Under the pieces are notes generated by a model. The model was not told the origin of the DNA. It worked only from the letters and a program-made list of their open reading frames with translations, and did not search any database. Positions 25,534-37,181 of a stretch of DNA of 64,000 nucleotides are shown one piece after another. How positions within the stretch are numbered: the first letter of the stretch is position 1; the number at the start of each line of letters is the position of its first letter. The translations under genes were made by a program, and so were the position numbers. Location: the NCBI GenBank assembly GCA_947034895.1, contig OX344763.1, positions 37,137,025 to 37,201,024 of the forward strand. Reading direction: 5' to 3'. The stretch is from Rhytidiadelphus loreus (lineage: Eukaryota; Streptophyta; Bryopsida; Hypnales; Hylocomiaceae).

Positions 25534-26875
25534 CCCCTAAGGTCCCATTGTCCTTACGGGGAACAAAATGGATTTTGGATAGGTTCGTTTAGTCTCAATT
25601 TGTACCACATATTTAAGAAACTTTTATCAGATGTGTAGCATTAGATGGTTTTGAGGCCACTAAGAGACTGCGGGTTCCCCTGCTGCGAGAACGCAGGGAA
25701 CCCGACAGCTGGTCTGCCACCTCAGCATCCTACGTGGTCGAGAGGCGGCCAGGTCATTTCCGGAAAAAAAAAAAAAAAAAAAAAATTCAACTTCTTTTAT
25801 CATTTGAAGAATTTTTAATTTTTTTTAATTTTTTTTCGACTGTCGGCTGTCCTTCACTGCGGGGAACAGTGAAGGGAACAGCCTTGAAACGGGCTCTCCC
25901 TGCCCTCAAAAAACATGTAATGTTTTTCAAGAGCTTTAAGCTCATATAATTTTTATGTGAAACAGACTTTGTTGCAAAAGTTATGTTATTTTTTAGTGAA
26001 AATGAGGAAGAGGGGGAAATTTATGTAGGATTTATTCCATTGCCTTTCCAAAGTTTGAGTTCTAGGCCAAGCTACTAAAGTTTGTAGGGTAGTGGGTACC
26101 TCAAAGGACAAAGAGGGGGGGAGCAGATGGGGGACCATAAGACTTTGAATTCATTGTTGTCCTACTTCAAGACTGCAATTGGAACATTAGGAACGACAGT
26201 AGAACTTTGGGAACAAGGAAACAAGTTGAGAATGGAAGGGAAACATCTTAGGCCATGCGGAAACCCATTGTTTAAGAGTTGTCCCAAGTCTTGGAGTTGA
26301 TATTGAGCTACCAATTGATATAGAAATTAGAGATTTTCAAATTTTCAATTTTTTTTGGCTTGTTCATTATGATTGCCTACTTCAATCTACTGTTCAAATT
26401 ACTAGGTTTTTGAACTATGTGGTGGAAAAATGTGTGCAAAAATTGGACAATGTATTGTCAAAATTTGAGACATAGTCACATTGCAATGTTTTTTTCAATA
26501 TACTTCATGTCTTGGAATGACTTGAAAATTGATGAACATATGCCTAATATGATATTGATTATGGAAAAAAAACTAATTTTGAAGTCCATAGTGTAAAAAT
26601 TGACCACAAGAGGTGGTCAAAGCCATCTGAAACTTTTGGGTAAGGCCCAAGAAAAAACACTTGTCACTTTGAATGCAATTATCTTTCAATTTGTATGGTC
26701 AAATTGCATGAAATTTTTACCACATGATCTCATATAAGTTTAGTACAAAATTCTACCGTTACATTTTGAAAAAAGAAATTCATTTTGTATGTTTTTTTAT
26801 CAATGCATTGGAAATGACAGTTTTCAGTGTTATTTGAGGCAAAAAATCCTAAAAAATGCCTTGAGACTTTAGGGG
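25534..26875. mobile_element. TTAA-flanked element, CCCCTAAAGT family (copy 2)
   Basis: The ends CCCCTAAGGTCCCATTGTCC and, in inverse, CCCCTAAAGTCTCAAGGC are flanked by TTAA (25530-25533 and 26876-26879). The orientation is the same as copies 1 and 7. A GC-rich double-hairpin insertion lies at about 25664-25915. No transposase is present. Confidence 0.8.
25664..25915. repeat. GC-rich double-hairpin insertion
   Basis: In an otherwise AT-rich element there are two strong hairpins. The first is CGGGTTCCC...GGAACCCG near 25678-25714. The second is GGCTGT..TTCACTG pairing with CAGTGAAGG..ACAGCC near 25847-25890. A run of about 20 A and T-rich DNA separates them. Short inverted repeats (TTTTGAGG and CCTCAAAA) mark possible ends. 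The element type is unknown. Confidence 0.6.
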
Positions 26876-26879
26876 TTAA

Positions 26880-28526
26880 AATTGGGTTTGCATTACATTC
26901 TTTTGTTTGTATTACAATTGTTTATGTAAGCATGTTCATATTGGTTTTTTTGTTGATGAAAATTTGCTAGCTAAGACAAGAAGGGGCCTATATTGTTAGC
27001 TTTGAATATTCTTCAATCAATGGTGAACAACACATGTTTACACACCAAAGTGACATAGGCATTAACTTGTGCAAAAACTAAATGAATTATCCAAATATGG
27101 CATCAAATTTTTGAATAGAAAGAGTAGGATTTCCCTTGAATAGAAGAAGCATATCCATACCACAATAGTGATTGATTCACAGAAATTCCTTCATTTAAGA
27201 ATATCATCATGCCACCAACCCACCTAGAAAGAAGAGTGCGGATATTGAGGTGGTGAAGAAATCCCCCACTACATTAGATGTATTTCAGCACGCCTAGAGA
27301 ACCAGCCACTACTATTTAAAATAATTAATAATTAAAAAATAATAATTAATTCATTAAGATAATAATAATAATAATAATAATAATTTATTGATGTGGCAAT
27401 CTCTCAGCCATGTCAGCAGGGTGTTGTGGTTGCGTTCCCATAGTCTAAGAACTACATGAAACTTGCAACCTTCCAAAGTAGCAAAATCTCTTCTAATGTT
27501 CTTGTTTAAGAATGTTATGGAACTTTTTGCATGATCACCTAAGTTGACATCTTCCCGCGTTACTATGTGGTAAGCCATAAATCTACCAACAAAAGTTATA
27601 AATGTGTACTAATAATGGTGAAAAGTTGTAGTGAAGAGGTAATGAATTGATAGGTAAGCTTATTAACCATAAAACCAATGTATGGAGAGAACTAACTAGT
27701 GTATGGTGAGTTGGTTGATTTTGAAGGAAACATTAGTTGACAATGAGTGAAAAAAATGAAAATAAAGATTTCATTTTATTCAATGATAGTTGGATGGATT
27801 TCTAGCTTATAGAAGAGAAGAGGTTTAGGTTTCCAATTGGGTATCCTGAGGGTGTGATGGATCTTAGCCATATGTATTACAATACTTTAGATTTACTATA
27901 ACAAGTTACCGGTTTCATAGCCTTGTATTTGGGAGAGGAAGCTAGAGTAAAAGTTCTTGGGCATGTAGTAATTCATTTTGAATGTGCACTCCCATTGCTC
28001 CTAGCCATTGCTCTTGCCTCGTTGCTCTTAGACTCTTGGCCACCTCTTACAACCTTTGCACCAATAATATTGTAGCCTTTGCTTTCTTTTCCTTTCTTGC
28101 ACCCACTCTCTATCTCTATTCTCAATAAATTATGCTCTAATTATATTAGGTTTTTTCTTCATCTTCATAAATAGTTTCTCTTTGCATTGAATAACAGTTG
28201 TTAAAATATATTTTTAATATTAAATTAATGAAAAAATGAATGAATAATTAATATCCAATCTGATATGGCAAGTGATGGCTATGTCAAATTCACGTCAAAT
28301 TTAATATTAATTATTATAATTATTTTTTATCAAATATAATTTATCCAATTTATTTAAAAAAAATTATATTAGCTTGTGACCTTATTCACGCTAAATATTT
28401 TCCCTAATGGTGCAATTTCTTTCAATTTAATGAATATGACCTTCTTTAACAATTCTTCAATTAAGGGATGACATCACATGTGTTCATATGAAAGTAACGT
28501 GGGCACTAACCTACACAAGAATTGAA
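26880..28526. other. AT-rich spacer with an (AAT)n microsatellite
   Basis: An (AAT)n run of about 27 bp lies near 27357-27383. No gene, tRNA or element boundary is recognised elsewhere in the stretch. Confidence 0.5.
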
Positions 28527-28530
28527 TTAA

Positions 28531-30401
28531 ACCCTAAATGACTTGAACCATGTTTTGACCAAAAATGCTCCAAAACTGCCATTTTTAGGACAAGTAACAA
28601 ATTTTAGAAAAAAAATCATTTTTAGATAAATGTAATTGTAGGATCTTGTAGCATGTTGGTTTGAGAAGATGTGGAAAAAATTTCAGAAATTTTCACCATG
28701 TAGATTGCAAGATATTAGCATTTGAAGTGACAAAAATATTTTTTTTGGCCTTGCAAAAAAACATGCAGTTGCACTTCACAAAGTTACGTTTATATGAAAA
28801 ATGTCTAAAATGGTGGTGCTTCTATAGATTCATTCTTCAAAGCAAGTTGGCTACATGTTTGAAAAGTCTTAGATCACTTGGAATTGTATAACATATAGGA
28901 AAAAAATAATAAGTAGAAAGAAGAAGAGAATGATTCAAAATACTAAATTGTTGAGAATTTAGTTATGAAATTGGAAAATGTCAATCCCAATGACGGTAAT
29001 GTTGTAATAAACAATCTACACCTTTTCTTTTTTTAAATTCCAAAAATATTGAAAATTGAGTTAAATAAAAGACTTCAAACTTTGTCTTAGAGTAGAAATT
29101 CCATTACTACTTGTAAACTACCCCAAACTAAAACTCCTCATAACTTTCTTCTCATTAATTAAAATAGAATGGTTCAAAGCTTTCCACGTATAAATAAATC
29201 TAGAGAACCAATTTCAATTTTTATTTATTTTAAAAAGTGATATTTAACCCCTAAAGTCCCAAGGCCATTTTTTTGTCAAAAACCACTCAAAACTGCCATT
29301 TCTACTACGTTAGTCCAAAAAAACAAAAAAAATACTTTTTTTGGAACTGAACCGTATGATCTTAAACTTTACTTGTTTTAGATCATGTGGTAAAAATTTC
29401 ATGAAGTTTGACCGTACAGATTCAGAGATATGAGCATTCAAAGTTGAAAAAACAAGTTTTTCTGAACACTGGATTGCAATTTTAGATGACTTTGATCTCT
29501 ATTTGTGGAAAAAATTACACTGTGGAGTTTGAATTTAAAATTTATTGTGTTGAAGAATTGAGTTGGAAGTCTAGGAAAAAAAATAAAAAAAATAAAAACT
29601 TGATTTTCATACTTCAAAAAATTGTCAAGTAGAAGTAGGTTCAAGAGTGAAAGAAAAACTAAATTGTTAATAGCTCTTAGATGGGATTGAAATACAATAA
29701 TCCCAACGATGAGATTGTTCTAACAAGCAAATTTAACCTTTTCAAAAAAAAAATTTGAAAAAATTTGAAAATTGCATTCTGAGATGAATCCTACAAGTTT
29801 TTTTCCCAAAAAGATGTTTAGATTGCCCGAAAAATAAGATTGTTCATAACTTTCACATCACTAATCAAAGTGGAATGAATCAAAGCTTTAGATGTAGACA
29901 AAAACATTATCTTTGAGAATTTATTTTTTTTAAATTTTTTTTAAATTTTCGCAATATTTTTTGTGCTGCCCGCCAAGTTTAGTTTCAGGCTTTTTGTGGT
30001 ATAACTTTTGCTTCCGGGCACTGATTGAAATAAAAATTATATTCCCACAAAGCTTATCAAATTTTCTATCTTCAAAAAAAGTTTCAAAAAATTAGGGTAA
30101 AATTTCAGCCCATAGGAACCTGCCCAAATTCCAAATTGTTCTCCGAGGGGACAATGGGACTTTAGGGGTTAAAGAAGTTTTTTTTGTTGCCCAAACTGCC
30201 TACAGGCAATGAAAGCTACATATCATGCAATAACTTTTTAACCATGTAGTCAAAAGTTATAAAATTTGTTGGGCCTTAAAGCTACTCCTTGGGCACATGA
30301 TGTTTAAATATTTAAAATAACAAAAATAAAAACTTGATTTGTAGTGAGCTGCCCAAAATCACTATGTTGCCAAAAAAAAATGCAGTTCGTGCATTTAGGG
30401 G
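28531..30401. mobile_element. TTAA-flanked element (copy 3), carrying a nested copy
   Basis: Flanked by TTAA (28527-28530 and 30402-30405), with ends ACCCTAAATGAC and, in inverse, CCCCTAAATGCAC. Its interior matches the 935-bp element at 31077-32011. That sister element lacks the nested insertion at 29248-30168. Confidence 0.75.
29248..30168. mobile_element. TTAA-flanked element, CCCCTAAAGT family (copy 4), nested
   Basis: The ends CCCCTAAAGTCCCAAGGCC and, in inverse, CCCCTAAAGTCCCATTGTCC are flanked by TTAA (29244-29247 and 30169-30172). The sister of the host element reads AAAAAGTGAGTTTTTTAATC at the matching place, with a single TTAA. It runs in the opposite orientation to copies 1, 2 and 7. 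Confidence 0.85.
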
Positions 30402-31076
30402 TTAATTATCCAAGCATGAACTCATTGTTTGCATGATCACCGAAATTGACAAACCCTATGGTCACCACGTCTGAAGTCATGGATATAAAAAGGTTACCCA
30501 GGTTGAAATTCGATTTCATTTGTTTCAAAAAATAAAACAAAAAAGGGTTCCTTTGTGTAATAAATAAATTTTAAAAAAGAAGAAGGTACCCAGGTTCAGC
30601 AATTAGGGTGAAAATTTAAGCTTCCAGTGGAAAGTCAACGAATTGACAGTGAACCCAAGCAAGGGCAGGAGTTGCAAATTAATGTGCATAAGTCAGTTGT
30701 TGGTCATGGCATGTCTTCAATTCCCCCCCAACTTTGAAGGTCCACAAGTAAGTTACATGATTGTGTGTTGTTCAAAATTGACTGTAACTTTCAAACTATC
30801 CATTTTTCCAGGGCACCTGTGGCTGGCGGTTTTGTTTGCAATAGAAATTCCGTTTCATTTGTTTCAAGAATAAAAAAAGAAATGACAAAAGGACCCTTTT
30901 TAAATTTAGATTTAGATTTAGAAAATGAAGCCTCATACTATAAGTTATATTTCAACTAAATTTCAAAACTTCAAAAAACTTCAAAACTTCAATGAGTTAT
31001 TGCAATTGGAAGCTCCATGTGATAAAATGCAAATATCACAAAATTTAATGTATTTCATTCTTATTTTTTTCTTTAA

Positions 31077-32011
31077 CCCCTAAAGGACCGTGACTATGTT
31101 TTCACCAAAAATACTCTCAAATTGTCATTTCTAGTACAAGTACCAAATTTTGAAAAAAAAAAACATTTTTGGACACATGTAACCAAAGAATCTTGTAGTA
31201 TGCTGACTTGAGAACATGTGGAAAAAATTTCAGAAATTTCCATTGCATGGATTGCAAGATAAGAGCTTTCAAATTCTCAAAAATCCTTTTTTTGGCCCTG
31301 CAAAAACCCGAGCAGTTACACTTCACAAGCTCACATTTATATGAAAAAATGTCCAAAAGGGTGGTGCTTCTTTAGATTCATTCTTCAAGGCAAGTTGGCT
31401 ACATGCTTGAAAACTTTCAGATCATTTGGAATTGTAGAACATATAGGAAAAAAAGAGTAAGTAGAAAGAAGTAGAGAATGATTCAAAATACAAAGTTGTT
31501 AAGACTTTAATTATGGAATTGAAAAATGCCAATCCCAATGGTTGAAATGTTGTAACAAACAATCTACATCCTATGATTCTATTTTTTTCCCAAAATATCA
31601 AAAATTGAGTGAAATAAAGGACTCAAAGTTTATTTTAGAGTAGAGAACTCGGTAGAGAATCCATAACTACCCGCAAACTAAAACTCATAACTTTTGACTC
31701 ATTGATCAAAATAGAATGATTCAAAGCTTTCCACCTGTATATAACTTTAGAAAACCAATTTCAATTTTTTGTTTGTGGAAAAAGTGAGTTTTTTAATCTG
31801 CCCTGGATTGCCCATTTACAAAAAAAAGTAACATATTAGGCCATAACTTTCTATTCATATTTCCAAATGTCATGAAATTTAGTGCATATGAAAGATATTC
31901 CTTGTCCCCACCTCCTATTAAAATTTCAGCCTAAAACATGCAAATCTCTAGTCACACATAACTACCCCAAATTTCTATGTTGCCAAAAAATGCATGTTGG
32001 TCCTTTAGGGG
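31077..32011. mobile_element. TTAA-flanked element (copy 5), the unfilled sister of copy 3
   Basis: The ends CCCCTAAAGGACCGTGAC and, in inverse, CCCCTAAAGGACCAACATGC are flanked by TTAA (31073-31076 and 32012-32015). It is 935 bp long without a transposase. It belongs to the same subfamily as copy 3 and shows that element before it was filled. Confidence 0.82.
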
Positions 32012-32100
32012 TTAAAATAAATTTCTAAGTTTAAATTATTTCTAAAATATTTTTTGTCATTCTAACCTTCATTATTGGTCAAAATCTCAAATCATTCTAG

Positions 32101-32680
32101 CCCCAAAAGTCCCAAGGCCATTTTTCTGTCAGAAATCACTCAAAACTGTCATTTCTATTGCATTCACCTACGGAAGCTAGAAAAAACATTTTTTTTAGAA
32201 TCTTACCATAGTATCTTGTACTTCACTTGTCCAAAATCATGTGGTAAACATTTCATCAGATTTAACCGTATGGATTGGAAGATATTAGCATTCAAAGTTG
32301 GACAAAAAGTGTTTTTTTGAGAACATGCTTAGATTGCTCGAAAAACAAGATTGTCTATAACTTTCTCATAACTAGTCCAAATGGAATGAATCAAAGCTTC
32401 CAATGTAGACAAAGACATAATCTTTGAGAGAGAATTTTTTATTTATTTATTTTGAATCTTTGCAATTTTTTTTTGTGTTGCCCGCTAAAATCAGTTCTAG
32501 GCTATTTGTGGTATAACTTTTGCTCCCAAGTACCAATAGAAATAAAAATTATATTTCCATAAAGCTAATTAGTTTTTCTATCTTACGAGAAAGTTTCAAA
32601 AAGTTTCACCCAAAATCAAGGTCATAGGAACTTGCCCAAAATTTAGTTTGTCCCCCAAGGGGACAATGGGACTTTAGGGG
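32101..32680. mobile_element. CCCCTAAAGT-family element (copy 6), short and decayed
   Basis: The left end CCCCAAAAGTCCCAAGGCC and the inverse right end CCCCTAAAGTCCCATTGTCC match copy 4 in the same orientation. The flanks are CTAG on the left and CTAA on the right rather than TTAA, so the target duplication has mutated or the site differed. It is 580 bp long, an internal-deletion version. Confidence 0.68.
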
Positions 32681-33276
32681 CTAATATATGTTTTAATTTT
32701 TATATATAAGTCCATGTAAGACTTAAAAAAATCAAAATAATTTGTTTTTTCCTCTAAAATTTATAAAAAGATCAACAACTACAGAAACAATGTCTATTCA
32801 AACATGAAAATAATCAAAAGATTATCAATCATTTTTATAAAGGCTAAATTTAGCTCATTACCAAGGGTGTTTTGGCATTAAATAGAAAAAATTATTGGAA
32901 TAAAATTTAACACTATTCTTCAATAGCTACCTTTATCTATTGGAGAAATTTCAAATTAATTGATTTTTCTGGTTATATTTAACAATCTATTTTCAGTTAT
33001 TAGTTTAAAATTTTAAGAAAATATGTTATGAAATTAAAAAAGAGATTTTTTTACACTGATAGATATCACATAGGTTCATAGCACAAAAAATCACATTGAA
33101 ATTCAAATATGATTTTAAAAGGCTAAAATGAGCTCAAAAAGAAGTTTTACCAAAAAACACTAGAAATAAAATTGATCTATTACCAATTAACTAAGGTCCA
33201 TGTAATGAATTGTTGAAGAGTCTTTCCATTGCAAGACCAATATGTGGGTTGAATTTCATCCCATTAAAGAAATTCT

Positions 33277-33627
33277 GGAGTCTCTAGAGGGCTGCCTCGT
33301 GGTGACAAACCAAGCTATTTTGAACTTGGTTTGTCACCCCGAAAAGTGCCACACTTTTGATGTCAGCCAAGATGAATATCTCAAAATTTGCCAGTTTTTG
33401 TGATTTAAAAAAAAAAAAAAAAATTTAATTTTAAAAATTCATTCCAGCCTGGAATTTATTTTATTTTTTTAAAATTTAGTCAATTTTTTATTCATTAATT
33501 TTGATTTCTGCGTTGCTGCCACTACAGATTCGGGCGAGCAGAAATAGAGGGAAAACACTTTTTTGGGCAGAAAAATCCCAAATTTCAGGGGCCCTTAAGG
33601 ATTGCGGAGTAGCCCTCTTGAGACCCC
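33277..33627. mobile_element. MITE-like element with terminal repeats and internal hairpins
   Basis: The left end GGAGTCTCTAGAGGGCTGCC and the inverse right end GGGGTCTCAAGAGGGCTACT are inverted repeats. Inside, GTGACAAACCAAG...CTTGGTTTGTCAC forms a strong hairpin near 33301-33336, followed by a long A run. TTTCTGC...GCAGAAA lies near the other end. The plan resembles the double-hairpin insertion at 25664-25915, although the ends differ. No TSD is clear. Confidence 0.6.
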
Positions 33628-34259
33628 AAATTTTCTCTAATGCCAGTTGATTACTATTGGCTCCCACTCTTTTGACTAAAGTGTGTGCAACTATAATAGT
33701 CACTGTTTACAACTGAGCATAATTAATATTGCATGGAAATAATTAATTTATTGAGTTTTACTTGCAAGTGTGCAATGCACATTAGCATGCATCATTTGGA
33801 CACCATGCAAATAAATTATGGATTTTCAAGTATTAAATATATGTGCACCATAAATCAACACCATAGTCTAGGGTTATATCGTTGTGCATTCTTAGAATTA
33901 ACATTTTCATTCCAAGCAATAAGACACAATGATTTTGGGTATATTTATATGAAATGGCTTTTTGCTTGTAACAATTTCTACATATCTCATTGTATTCAAA
34001 TCCAATTATTTTACAATTTTGGATTCAATGTTCATTGTTGGAAAGAGTGCACATCCAATTCAATCTCATTTTGATCATTCATCACTCATTCATCCACAAT
34101 ATTATGTAGAAATAATAAACTTCATCCAAATATTGACAAATCTCATATTTCTTAAAGATGCTTGCATCCTTTTTTTTCTCTTTCTTTTTGGTGTAAATGG
34201 TGTGAGCTCCATAATCAAGTAAGATTTTGGCAACACTTTGCCAAGAAAATTTTCATTGG

Positions 34260-34479
34260 CACTATAAGAAAATTGTGTTTTAGGCGATGTTTAATATAAC
34301 AATTGATGTTTAAGTTGACGGATTTTAGGTGACATCAAATTTAACAACCCTTATTTTTATGTCAACAATGACGTTCAATGTAACAATCATCTTGTTGACA
34401 TAAAAACAAGGGTTGCTAAATTTGACGTCACCTAAAATCCGCCAACTTAAATATTGAAAAACTTGAGTTTCTTATAGTG
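34260..34479. mobile_element. CACTA-like foldback MITE upstream of the receptor kinase
   Basis: A 220-bp near-palindrome starting CACTATAAGAAA and ending TTTCTTATAGTG, with TGG on both sides (34257-34259 and 34480-34482) as a 3-bp TSD. The long arms (AAGTTGACGGATTTTAGGTG and its inverse) can fold into a hairpin. It ends about 430 bp before the receptor kinase start codon and about 135 bp before a TATA-like box. Confidence 0.92.
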
Positions 34480-34613
34480 TGGGGAATACATCCACTTGCT
34501 TTACAGATAGGGTCAAAGACATGTTGCAAACCACATGTGACGTCAATGGCATATGCTAAGTTTGACACACAAAACTTGACCTTCAAATCACAAAAAACAA
34601 AATTGTGAGGAAG

Positions 34614-34627
34614 TCTATATATAAGCC
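34614..34627 (+). promoter_or_regulatory. Possible TATA box of the receptor kinase gene
   Basis: The sequence TCTATATATAAGCC lies about 280 bp upstream of the receptor kinase ATG. It is a good plant TATA match, but AT-rich DNA gives such matches often. Confidence 0.4.
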
Positions 34628-34907
34628 CATAATTACTGTGGAAACACAAGCCACTGCCACAGGGACTGAGACTCTCATAACCTACTGTAGCTAGCAGTGC
34701 TTGTTCACCGTGAATTGAATGAAGCTTGTTTATATCGGATCCATGAAACCTCTGAAAGGTTTTCGCTTCATTCATGTAACGAGGAGCTTGTTTGCAAAAT
34801 TTCAATTTCTTCGACACTTAAGCATCAAGAATTGAAGCTAGCAGTCCATATATATACCTGCACAAGAGTCAGTTTTCTATTGGGGTTGCTGAGCAGGATA
34901 GTGCAGA

Positions 34908-37181
34908 ATGAATCACATCTGTTTTCTCTTGTTTGTGTTTTTTCGCTCAGTTGCCAGCGAAGAAACGCGACTCGCCTTCCACTCTTTCTCAGCTCAAGAT
35001 GACAACTTCATAACTCTCGGAGATGCTGCACACAATGGCGCCAATCTTACTTATGTCGTCAACGGGCGCGCCACGCAGTCGCAAGAGACTTGTGGAGTGG
35101 TGTATGGGAAGAAGGTGCGCATTCAGGATGTCGCAACTGAGAGAGCTGCTTCGTTCAGCACCTCTTTCTCATTCGCATTCGACACTCTGGGCTCACTTGG
35201 AGATATTAACAGCAGATCTCCCAGGGACAACGAGCTGAACGGAATGGCCTTCGTTTTTACCAGGGACACGATGCTTGAAAATCTGCAATACCTCATGTCC
35301 AATCCAGGAAGCTCTACTGCATGCACGAGTCCTCTCCATCCAAGTCATCCACACCATAAATACACTCGTCCAGGCATCGTTGTTACTTTTGGCATGGGGA
35401 AGTACAATCCTAATTCCACAGACCCCAGCTACTGCTACATCAGGGTCTCAAGAACCCATGCCTACAAGTATGACATCGGAGCATACACGCACAACCTCTG
35501 TGGCAACGACACCTACTGCTCGTATTTCTCCGACGGGAAAATCTCCACTGCTTGGATTGATTTCAATAGCTCATCTCGGACACTCGAAGTGCGGCTTGTG
35601 ACTGGGTCCATCCCCAACGTGAAGAAGCCCCTGGAACCTCTGCTGCACATTCCACACTACCCATTGGCCGAGCTGCTTGGAGACTATGGGTACCCCTCGT
35701 TTTGGGGAGCCTCCGACGTCCACCGCGTCGAAGCGCATGAGCTCTTTTCCTGGAGATTCTTCAGTACTGAGATTTCAAAAGTCCCTTCCTCTCAAACTCC
35801 AAATCCTTTTTGGAAAGCCAGAACGTGGGCTGGCATCAGCACAGGAGTTGTGGGAATGGTTGTGGCAGCCGCCGTCGTGATTCTCTGGTCCATCTCTCGA
35901 CTTGGGAGCCCATCCAGAAGTTACCGCTCTACACCTCTGGGCCATAGCGCACGTCCACATGTGTTCTCGTATGCAGAGCTCCGGAAAGCCACCCACAACT
36001 TCGATGAAAGAAATTTGCTCGGCATCGGTGGATCGGGGTCTGTCTACAAAGGGTCCTTCGAAGCTCCGGGTGCTGTTCATTTTGTTGCCGTGAAAAAAAT
36101 CAATCTCTCGGAGCGCAAGCAGGCGGAGTCTCTCTTTCAAGCCGAGGTGGCCAGCCTCGGCCAAATTCGACACCGGAATGTGTTGCAGTTGCAGGGCTGG
36201 TGCCAAGAGAATGGTCGCCTGCTGTTGGTTTACGACTTCATGCCCAATGGAGGCCTCAACGAATGGCTTCACACAAGTGTGAGACAAGAATTGGGGCTCT
36301 CTTTGAAAATGCGGCACTCGATTTTGGAGGGGGTGGGTTCAGCTCTGGAATACTTGCAAGAGGATTGCTCAAGTTGTGTTTTGCACAGAGACATCAAGTC
36401 TAGCAATGTGTTGTTGGATGCGGATTTCACAGCACATTTAGGAGACTTTGGCCTTGCCCGCTTGATGGATCACCACAAGTTGAACAAAACCACTTTAGCT
36501 GCGGGGACTCTTGGCTACATGGCTCCCGAGTTGCCGTACACAGGGAAAGCAACCAAAGAATCAGATGTTTATAGTTTTGGCATTTTGGTGCTTGAAGTTG
36601 TGTGCGGAAGGCATCCCTTGGACATGCAAGCAGTAAAACCAGAGGATCTTGTGTTGTTGCACACCGTTTGGCGAGCTCATGAAGGTAGGTCACTTCTCAA
36701 TGTGGTAGATCCAAGATTGTTTCAAACTCTTCAACCTTTTAGATCTTTACCTCATCAAGAGGATGAGGTCACAAATGCAACAAGACTTCCTTCGTTACCT
36801 TTAGACTCTAACATAGTTATTGACAACAATATATTAGGGACCTCAAAGATTGTGGACATAAATGTTGAAGTCTATACAACTATGGTTGTAGATCTTCTTC
36901 GTTTGGGCCTCTTGTGTTGCCTTCCCAACCCAAAAGTCCGACCATCCATGGGGCAAGTGAATGGAATATTGCAACAAATAAAAGACATGGAGAACGGATC
37001 TTCCATCTCTAATATAGCAATGCCTTTCCTACCGACCACCAAGCCTTTCGGACTCTACCATTCATTGGAATTTTCACAAACTTCTTTAAATTTGAGCTCC
37101 AATAGTCCACCTATCTCAGGAGCTCGTACCAAGTTGCTTGTCGTTAATTCTTCCTCTAGCAATTTTCATAAAGATGATTAA
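34908..37181 (+). CDS. L-type lectin-domain receptor-like kinase
   Basis: A plasma-membrane receptor kinase of 757 residues in one uninterrupted exon, the usual structure for this family. In order: signal peptide (about 1-17), legume-lectin-type domain (about 19-290), transmembrane helix (about 308-330), then a Ser/Thr kinase domain. The kinase motifs are complete: glycine loop GIGGSGSVYKG (372-382), lysine K396 in VAVKK, HRDIKSSN (493-500), DFG (513-515) and APE (539-541). Oddities: the metal-binding core VEFDT of legume lectins is replaced by VTFGM (158-163 region), four extra cysteines occur between about 139 and 204, and a roughly 45-residue AT-rich insert lies between kinase subdomains X and XI (about 605-655). 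Ligand unknown. The start was chosen because the signal peptide follows directly. Confidence 0.93.
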   Translation: MNHICFLLFVFFRSVASEETRLAFHSFSAQDDNFITLGDAAHNGANLTYVVNGRATQSQETCGVVYGKKVRIQDVATERAASFSTSFSFAFDTLGSLGDINSRSPRDNELNGMAFVFTRDTMLENLQYLMSNPGSSTACTSPLHPSHPHHKYTRPGIVVTFGMGKYNPNSTDPSYCYIRVSRTHAYKYDIGAYTHNLCGNDTYCSYFSDGKISTAWIDFNSSSRTLEVRLVTGSIPNVKKPLEPLLHIPHYPLAELLGDYGYPSFWGASDVHRVEAHELFSWRFFSTEISKVPSSQTPNPFWKARTWAGISTGVVGMVVAAAVVILWSISRLGSPSRSYRSTPLGHSARPHVFSYAELRKATHNFDERNLLGIGGSGSVYKGSFEAPGAVHFVAVKKINLSERKQAESLFQAEVASLGQIRHRNVLQLQGWCQENGRLLLVYDFMPNGGLNEWLHTSVRQELGLSLKMRHSILEGVGSALEYLQEDCSSCVLHRDIKSSNVLLDADFTAHLGDFGLARLMDHHKLNKTTLAAGTLGYMAPELPYTGKATKESDVYSFGILVLEVVCGRHPLDMQAVKPEDLVLLHTVWRAHEGRSLLNVVDPRLFQTLQPFRSLPHQEDEVTNATRLPSLPLDSNIVIDNNILGTSKIVDINVEVYTTMVVDLLRLGLLCCLPNPKVRPSMGQVNGILQQIKDMENGSSISNIAMPFLPTTKPFGLYHSLEFSQTSLNLSSNSPPISGARTKLLVVNSSSSNFHKDD